Shown in pieces: positions 57,901 through 64,000 of a DNA stretch of 64,000 nucleotides (position 1 is its first letter; every line of letters starts with the position of its first letter). The notes under the pieces were generated by a model. The model searched no databases and had not been told where the DNA came from. It worked only from the letters and a program-made list of their open reading frames with translations. The position numbers and the translations under genes are program-made. The DNA is from Xiphophorus maculatus (lineage: Eukaryota; Chordata; Actinopteri; Cyprinodontiformes; Poeciliidae). The stretch spans positions 22,858,953-22,922,952 of the forward strand of contig NC_036445.1 of the NCBI RefSeq assembly GCF_002775205.1. Reading direction: 5' to 3'.

Positions 57901-60900
57901 GTTTGACTTGGCCATTCCAAAATATGAATATATAATTTATTAAAACCATTCCATTCGACCTCTGGTTTTCTGAAAGATGCTTACGACTTTAAATATATAT
58001 TTTTAGAACATTTCCTTATTTATATTCTGCAACAAATCTCTGAGCTCTTCAAAGATCAGCTGCATGATTCAATATTTCATACTGTTTGCATGTTATGTGA
58101 CTTCTGAAGGCAACTGGTTGTACTGTAGGTTATTCATGGGTGTTGCCTAAAGTCCCACTGGAAGTTAGTGCTTGTAATGTGGCAAGACGTAAAAAGAGGA
58201 TGAAGGATACTTATGTAAAGCACTAAATATTGCTAAAACAATATAAAACAGGCAATAAAAGCTAAGTAAAATTGAAAAGATCATTGTATGTAAATGTGAC
58301 TGGAAACAGTGGCACCTTACTGGAATATGAAGCAGGCTGTCAGACGGCAAAGACCAAACTGGCCCAAAAACATCATGAATGTGTGCAGATTAATATAACC
58401 ATAACTGAAGAGCTAGCCAAGATTCATCAAGAAAAGAACTCCCATTCATGTGAAAGCTAACATCCATTAATGCCCTGTTAAAAATGGATTAGTGAACGCT
58501 GCTGTTCCTAACAGTCAAAGGAAAACCAGTCAAGAATGCATTATATCATTAAGAATATTGATTGGACCAGGAAGGTCATCCTAGCAGCCTGTGTGAAAAT
58601 CAGAATTTCTCGTAACTTACAGCCCAATTTTCAAAATCAATGACCATGTGATAGGAAGAGGTATCTTGCGTTGGTGTACAGTGGAACTAATGTGAACACA
58701 CTACAGTCTATGTTACCTGTATGAAGTGATGGCTTTAAGGGTTTAAAATACAAAAGTTTCTGTTAGTCTTCCAATCAAGTGCCTTCACTCTCATTCTTTT
58801 GTCTCACTGTACTTTTCACTTTATGATGACATGTCTTTACTTTGGATGTTTTCAGGAATCATCTGACCCAGCCTACATAATAAATCCCTGCTACCCCAGA
58901 GGTTTCAACATTACCACAAAAGCTTCATCCATTTATGACACAGAGTGCATACCGAAACCCAAAAACTACAACTCTGGTCAAGAGTTCTACATGGTTGGGG
59001 GGTCCGACTCGGAAAAATGCGGGCAAATAGTGAAGTCCATATTTAACTTTCAAAACTGTCCCTCAAAGCAGTGCTCCTTCAATGGGGTGGAGCAGCCACC
59101 AGTGACTGGAGATTTTATGGTAACACTTGTAGATACAGCTGTGGATACAAGTAAGCAGTTGTTGACCCAGAACAAATGGATGTTTGTTTCTTATGGTTCC
59201 TTTAGGCATATGCTGGATTCTACTTCATTGCTCGAGCGCTGGAGCAGGGTGGGAAATCCGACCTCGGTCAGTTCAACATTGCTGTTGGGAACTTCTGCAA
59301 CACTGACTGGGCCAAGGTGGGTTATCCAAACTGATGTGCAGCTACAATAGAAAGTGCAAAGAAGAACAATAAAAAGGAAGATAAAGGAAACAAAAAAGGA
59401 AAGTAGTGTGTTCATGAATGTGTGGAAAATAATAGTTATTAATAACATGACATAACAAATCCATTTATCCATACAGCACTAGAATATGACACATATAGTT
59501 TCAAGGCAACACAATTTATTTCAATTCCTACCTTGTTATTTAGAATCAAATTTGGTTAATCGCAGAACAATCCAATTTTGTTTAAACACAGTCCAATTTC
59601 TTCAGTACATTAAAAGTAGTTAGCATTCACAATTAGTGACTGCAGTGGGCTCCCAGGTTGTTCTCTTTATAACTGAGCAAACAAAAAGAAGACAACATAT
59701 TTTTAAATTAAGGGACTGAAGAAAAAAAGACAGTCTTGGTTAGTGGAGCTACTCAGGGTTCAGGGTCCCCACTTCCTGCTCCACTTTTATATTTTTTTAA
59801 TTGCTTTCCAGATAAATTACACATTTTTTAAATTAATTAATTTTTTTAATGTTTTTGTACACTTCTTGAAATTCAGAAACTGATCTACATTTCATTTAGA
59901 TTTTGATTTTGGTTTTGATTCTTCCCGTGGGAGACAGGACAAACCTTGACCTGTATTTTGGGCATTTGTTCACAAGCACCTTTAATAGTTTGTTGTCTTT
60001 CTGTACTATTCCTCCCAAAATAACTGGTGTAGCATTTTGTAGCTGTCTTGCTCACACCCTTTGTAACTCTGCCAACACATTTAATGTGAGGCTCAGACCT
60101 TTGTGAAAACTACTTCCTTTAACCTCTTTGTAGTTGATAGCTGCTCATTCAAAAGAACCATTTTTCCTCAGCCTTTACCTTTCTGACTGATAGACACTGA
60201 GACATTGTATCAATATTTTCACATGCCAATAGTATATACCATTCTTTGAATGATAAAAGTTTTGCTTAGTATGTGTGCTACTGCTGCATTGCAAAACTGT
60301 CTTGTGTGGATTGAAATGCACTTATTGTTCTCCAACCAACAGTTGGCAATCTACTGAAAAATCCAGCTCTGCATAAATTAGATTTTGCCTCTTTATTCTG
60401 ACTTGAGGGATGCAGCTGGTTTTATTTTAGTTTGCACTCTTGCTGTTGTCAAACTACTATCTTAACTCTGATCCTTTTCTTGTCTTTTAAGCTAAAAGTA
60501 CAAAAGCACTGGATCTCTGACACATACCTCAAGACCTACTGCTTTGCCAGTCACTATGTCCTCACTCTTCTGGCAGATGGCTATAAGTTTGACAATGAGA
60601 CTTGGAAAAATATTCACTTTGAACAAAAGGTAAGTAGAACAACATCCAAAACGATGTAGAAGCCTGTCTTGACTGAAAGTTTTGCTTCTATCAGCTTATT
60701 TTCTGCATTTATAAAAATCAATGAACTGCTGTGAAATTAGAGCTTCAGAATGCATCCATGTTGGGACTCAAGCCATCTTTAGCTGTGTAAAACATTGCTT
60801 GGGGCCACCCACTGAGGCATATAACATATCACTGACACTAATTATTTTGTTCTGAAATAGTGGAACATATGAAGAGCATGTTTCGACAAAGACCCTTACA

Positions 60901-61719
60901 AAAGTGGGATTTCCCAAGTATTACACTGGGCTTGTCACTCATAACACAAAATAAAAGACAGTGGTTCTGTGAAATATCTAAACTCCAGTCTGCCATTTGT
61001 CACTTATTCAGATGTTGGCCTTTAGGCACAAGGCATTTTTGTTCCTCAAATACTTGAGGCACTCCCAGATTTGAACAAAGAATTAATGTTCTGATTGGGG
61101 CCCCTGGGATATTATGACAGTCAATAGGCTGTTATAGAAAGAGCCAAAAACCAGACACATGGATGTTTTAGTGGGGTGTTCTTTGCATGTTATGACTCAT
61201 CTTGTGTCCTAAAGCTGCTCATGTTGCTTCAGCACAAAAATATTCAGTATCCGAAACTTCAAATGTCATGTATGTACAGTGCGAGAGTGAGGCTCAAAGA
61301 AAATGCAGCATAAGTCTAAAACAGAAACTAAAATTATGCAAGGGGTTTTCTAGCTTTTTTTACGAATTCAAGAACAAAAATGTGCCTTGCATTTGTATTC
61401 CTAGTCAGAACTTTATCAAGCCACTTCCTGTTGTGTAAGATTCTGCCATCTTTAGAGCTCAAACTTGTGCTGGAGTAAAGAAAGCATGACTAAACATGCA
61501 TGTGTGTAACTTCTCTCCTCCCCTCTTCAGATAAAGGAAACAAACATAGGCTGGAGTTTGGGCTACATGCTGAGCATGTCCAACATGATCCCGTCTGAAG
61601 TGAAAGAAATCACCCCAATGACAAACCCGGTCTTCGCTGGTCTCATCTTTCTATTTTCAGCTCTAATCATTGTAACAGCAGTCTTAGGATTTATCATCCT
61701 CATTCGTACTTGCTATTGA
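54794..61719 (+). CDS. entpd3: ectonucleoside triphosphate diphosphohydrolase, ENTPD3-like, complete coding sequence in nine exons
   Basis: A cell-surface NTPDase that hydrolyses extracellular ATP and ADP. Exons 54794-54928, 55474-55591, 56486-56645, 56992-57151, 57275-57502, 58856-59119, 59206-59316, 60492-60629 and 61531-61719 give 500 codons. All five apyrase conserved regions are present: IDSGSS (51-55), GATAGM (129-134), ITGQEEGLYGWITVNYL with catalytic Glu near 174, SMDLGGAST (209-217), and AYAGFYF (356-362). Membrane segments at about 13-34 and 472-496 give the double-anchored topology. The start ATG follows a splice acceptor (TTTGCCAACAG) by three bases, so an untranslated exon lies upstream. 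Wording such as EKENETGVV, KNMW and YGYPYTVYTHSF favours ENTPD3 over ENTPD1, 2 or 8; family assignment is firm, the paralogue less so. Confidence 0.9.
54933..54970. repeat. CA microsatellite next to a splice donor
   Basis: (CA)n with minor interruptions, beginning four bases after the exon 1 donor. Confidence 0.9.
55474..55591 (+). other. entpd3: entpd3-like coding exon 2 (ACR1)
   Basis: FGIVIDSGSSRSNVYLYEWP and on, containing phosphate-binding ACR1. Acceptor TTTTCACAG, donor GTAGGT, ends in phase 1. Confidence 0.93.
55784..56437. mobile_element. foldback/MITE-type element with about 150-bp inverted ends
   Basis: The left arm from 55784 (GATTATAGGTACACCCTTCA...) and the reverse complement of the right arm ending 56437 agree over about 150 bases, out to GGGTGCTTTATATGTTAATG and AATTTGACACCT. 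AATGTT lies at both edges (55778-55783 and 56438-56443), a likely target duplication. The centre has no coding content, so it is non-autonomous. Superfamily not identified. Confidence 0.8.
56486..56645 (+). other. entpd3: entpd3-like coding exon 3 (ACR2)
   Basis: LPISELEVSSKDDKKTFEGF and on to TTPLFLGATAGMRLL. Acceptor TGCCTCCAG at 56485 lies 48 bases after the foldback element. Donor GTAAGA. Confidence 0.9.
56992..57151 (+). other. entpd3: entpd3-like coding exon 4 (ACR3)
   Basis: MKDQERASKIMGKLRDF and on to ASIITGQEEGLYGWITVNYL, which holds the catalytic Glu. Acceptor GTTTTTGAG, donor GTGAGA. Confidence 0.93.
57275..57502 (+). other. entpd3: entpd3-like coding exon 5 (ACR4)
   Basis: Seventy-six codons, KNMWNTYIRPNGAET, SMDLGGASTQIAF, then YTHSFLCYGKNEADKR. 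Acceptor CATTTGTAG, donor GTATGC. Confidence 0.93.
57515..58020 (-). repeat. Tc1/mariner remnant in the entpd3-like gene
   Basis: TTAACATTTTGTGATATTGC and AACCACAAACTGCAATGG give a terminus. Later CAATTGAATTCAGTTCTGGA and TTTGACTTGGCCATTCC follow the antisense transposase body. Frame-broken. Confidence 0.55.
58856..59119 (+). other. entpd3: entpd3-like coding exon 6
   Basis: Eighty-eight codons, ESSDPAYIINPCYPRGFNIT to VEQPPVTGDFM, with the paired cysteines typical of the C-terminal lobe. Acceptor TGTTTTCAG, donor GTAACA. Confidence 0.93.
59206..59316 (+). other. entpd3: entpd3-like coding exon 7 (ACR5)
   Basis: AYAGFYFIARALEQGGKSDL to NTDWAK. Acceptor TTCCTTTAG, donor GTGGGT; only 86 bases after exon 6. 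Confidence 0.92.
59317..60491. other. entpd3: entpd3-like intron 7, nothing recognised
   Basis: AT-rich intron with no repeat or coding boundary recognised. Confidence 0.55.
60492..60629 (+). other. entpd3: entpd3-like coding exon 8
   Basis: LKVQKHWISDTYLKTYCFAS to NIHFEQK. Acceptor GTCTTTTAAG, donor GTAAGT. Confidence 0.93.
61531..61719 (+). other. entpd3: entpd3-like terminal exon (C-terminal anchor)
   Basis: IKETNIGWSLGYMLSMSNMI, then a membrane segment FAGLIFLFSALIIVTAVLGF, short tail IRTCY and TGA. Acceptor CCCTCTTCAG. Confidence 0.93.
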
Positions 61720-61965
61720 TAGGTGATGAAAGGAAATTAAGGAGAGCATAGGGAATTATTTTGTCCTTTGCTGGAATGTGCTGCAGTAGCATGTGATCAG
61801 GCATGTCTGTTGAATGTTTCTAAACAAAGTGATGTGTGTTTTTCAGCTCATACCTCTGAGGCAGGATTTACATAGAAAATGTCTTTGCACTTAAGTTTAT
61901 GGTTAAACTGTTTTTTTTTTTTATTTCCAATACAACCAGTGCTTGTAAAAGATAAATCACCCCGA

Positions 61966-62187
61966 ATGGAAATGAGCAAGATTGTGAATCTCACTGGATC
62001 GCTTTTGTTTCTTTGGTTATTTTACCTCACAGAAGCGCAGAGATTTAAAAATCCTTTCCCAGCAGATTTTTTTCACAAAACTAATATAAATGAACAAGAA
62101 TTAAATGAACATGTCAAAGTGTCCTTTTCTATACATCCTTATGGAAAAGGAGATTGCAGGAGGACAACACATATTTTGCTTGCACAG
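61966..62187 (+). other. unrecognised open frame with signal-peptide-like start
   Basis: From ATG 61966 the frame reads MEMSKIVNLTGSLLFLWLFY LTEAQ and on, a hydrophobic stretch ending in a plausible cleavage site, followed by a charged stretch. A donor-like CAG/GTTGAT at 62187 would end it in phase 0 after 74 codons. No family is recognised and no downstream exon was found. It may be chance within the 3' UTR. Confidence 0.2.
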
Positions 62188-62315
62188 GTTGATTTTTTTG
62201 GTCAAGCATCCACAGAAAAATTTTGTTTTTTTTGTTGTTGTTGTTGGAAATATCCAAAATGTTGTACTGATGGGAACATCAAGGAAACCAATCAATATTT
62301 GTCACCTTTCCTCAC

Positions 62316-62351
62316 GATGAGGTAATGCACCTCATCGTGCATTACCTCATC
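62316..62351. repeat. perfect inverted repeat, 15-bp arms
   Basis: GATGAGGTAATGCAC (62316-62330) and its exact reverse complement (62337-62351) around a six-base loop, in the probable 3' UTR of the entpd3-like gene. Confidence 0.9.
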
Positions 62352-62431
62352 AGTTCTAGTTTTAGGTCAGAGATTCATCACACATCTAAGTAAGCAGACA
62401 TAAACAGTCCATCCTTTTTTATTTGAATAAA

Positions 62432-64000
62432 AATGAAGAAAAAAGGGATGAAGGGGTGAGCTGCCTCTGAGCTGCACTATCAGGGAACAGCAGTGCTCCT
62501 ACCTGGCTTGATGATGACACATCTTTAATGCTTATTGTAATAAATAATCAATTGTAACACAAAAGTCAACTTTCATCCATTATATTCCTGAAAAACACTT
62601 AAATGTTGTCATGTATTATATTCCAAATTCATTCAAGTAATGGTTACGCAATGTACCTGATTAAAAATAACAGTAGTTCTTAATGTCTGTTCTTGAGGGT
62701 GTTTCACTTTTCATTCCAGAGTTATAGTTTGAGCTGGACATTTATAACTCTAAAAGTAGAAACAGGAACAATAAATTCATGTAAAATGCCCCGCTTATTT
62801 GTTTTTTTTTTCTATCGGTTTTTTATATATAAGAGGCAAATTTCAGGAAACTAACCAATTTATTCCAATTTTGTATTGTTTTTCCAATAACTTTATCTCA
62901 CTGTAAGGGAACATAGAAAGTGTTAATTTTCAGTTATATGTGTTCAGATGTCAATGTTTTCAGCTATATGCATATGTTTTATTAAATGAGAAATACATTT
63001 TTGAACATTTATTTGAAACAGTAAATCATGGGATTTTTTCGTGAATGCAATTGCAGTTACAGTGAAGTTTGGTTGAATACAGCACACTCTACTGGATAAT
63101 ATTTTAGGACAATTTTGACTGTACTTGAAAAACTGATGCATGTTTTTCATTTTATTGTACTTTCCCTTCTGTTTTAATGCTTTGATAACTAACTGTATAC
63201 TAAACATGTTCTTTGACTGCATTTTGTCTGGTTATTTCACAACCTTCAAAATTATTCACCCATACCATAAGATTATGCAGAAGTTGTTGCCTTATTTCAC
63301 ATTACCTGCAGTCACAGATATATACTCTATTTACTTTTAATCACTTCACAGAAAGTAGCACTGCCAAACTACAGCATTTATGCAACCTTACAACAAACCT
63401 TTTGGTTTATTGTAAATTGTAAATCAATTTATTTATTTACAATAAATTGTAAAAAAAAAAAAATTGCCCCAGAAAAAAGCAGAGGCAGCCCACCAATACA
63501 CAAAATATTTTTGCTATACTAATGACCAATAATCTTGAAAACACTGAAATTACCGAAAATAGGATGATTCCTATAAAAACAGGACATAATAAACAGCTGC
63601 ATGGCTTTAATTTGAGCACATAACAAATTTGTCGGAGTTGAAGCAACACTGTACGAGTCTATTTGGTCCTTTTCAGAATTGGTATTAGTTAGTTTCAAGT
63701 TATTCAGCAAGAGATTGATCATCTTTAACTCTTCCAAGTGTTAAAACTACTCAATCTCTTGTTCAAATAACTCTGGAAGTATTAAATTTTCGACTGCTTG
63801 AAGCAGTACGCGTGCACATGCTATAAACCTGCCTTTTATCCACATGCAGAAAACAATGCTGCGCCCTAGTGGTAATATGCTGCACAAGCCATTAAGAAAT
63901 GTGGGCACTGGCTGTTTTTATATAAAAAAAAAATTTATTGAAAGTTTTGTCAAAAAAGAAAACAAAAACAAACAAAAAACACACGTGTGAAACTACAGCA
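62432..64000. other. right end of window, no gene recognised
   Basis: AT-rich with A/T homopolymers (for example 63450-63462) and a 12-base inverted repeat near 63409-63446. Open frames are short and unsupported. Confidence 0.5.

Larger units (their letters stand above)
61720..62431 (+). other. entpd3: entpd3-like 3' UTR, probable extent
   Basis: First good AATAAA at 62426-62431. The stretch also holds an unexplained open frame with a signal-peptide-like start and a perfect hairpin, listed separately. Confidence 0.4.

Noticed and set aside
58272..58460. 62-codon open frame in an intron of the entpd3-like gene
   Set aside because: No splice sites at its ends, no similarity to the family, and exons 5 and 6 join in frame without it.

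Overview
The window looks like nuclear DNA of a ray-finned (teleost) fish. Genes are split by GT-AG introns, non-coding DNA is AT-rich, and the repeats are of kinds familiar from fish: tRNA-headed SINEs, decayed Tc1/mariner copies, an L2-like LINE remnant and a large retrovirus-like LTR element. Three protein genes were assembled exon by exon, all on the + strand. Reading frames join without a break across every proposed junction.

Layout. (1) 189-3579: the last nine coding exons of grb10 (end of the PH domain, BPS region, SH2 domain), then a 3' UTR. (2) About 3.6-11.3 kb: intergenic DNA with decayed repeats. (3) About 11.37-11.58 kb: a CCAAT/TATA promoter-like segment followed by a possible untranslated first exon, tentatively assigned to ddc. 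(4) 12653-24886: a retrovirus-like LTR element with 2257-bp LTRs, a tRNA-Lys-type primer-binding site, only scraps of pol, and a polypurine tract. Its 3' LTR is split by a 5.25-kb non-coding two-unit repeat (18144-23391). (5) 25895-40321: ddc, 13 coding exons, 480 codons, with the PLP lysine at residue 303. (6) About 41.4-54.8 kb: intergenic DNA with two SINEs that keep target-site duplications, an L2-like LINE remnant and a Tc1 remnant. (7) 54794-61719: an ENTPD-family ectonucleotidase gene, nine coding exons, 500 codons, closest to ENTPD3. (8) To the end: 3' UTR and unexplained DNA.

grb10 followed by ddc in the same orientation is the arrangement known from mammals. An entpd3-like gene downstream of ddc is not the mammalian arrangement. 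Products: Grb10 is a signalling adaptor for receptor tyrosine kinases, Ddc makes dopamine and serotonin, and the ectonucleotidase removes extracellular ATP/ADP. Nothing in the sequence shows that they work as a unit.

The most unusual part is the nested mobile-element complex at 12.6-24.9 kb. The two LTRs have equal length and no difference was found in the stretches compared, so the insertion is young, and the nested element is younger still. If the proposed first exon is right, the complex lies inside the 5' intron of ddc. No bacterial features or CRISPR arrays were seen.
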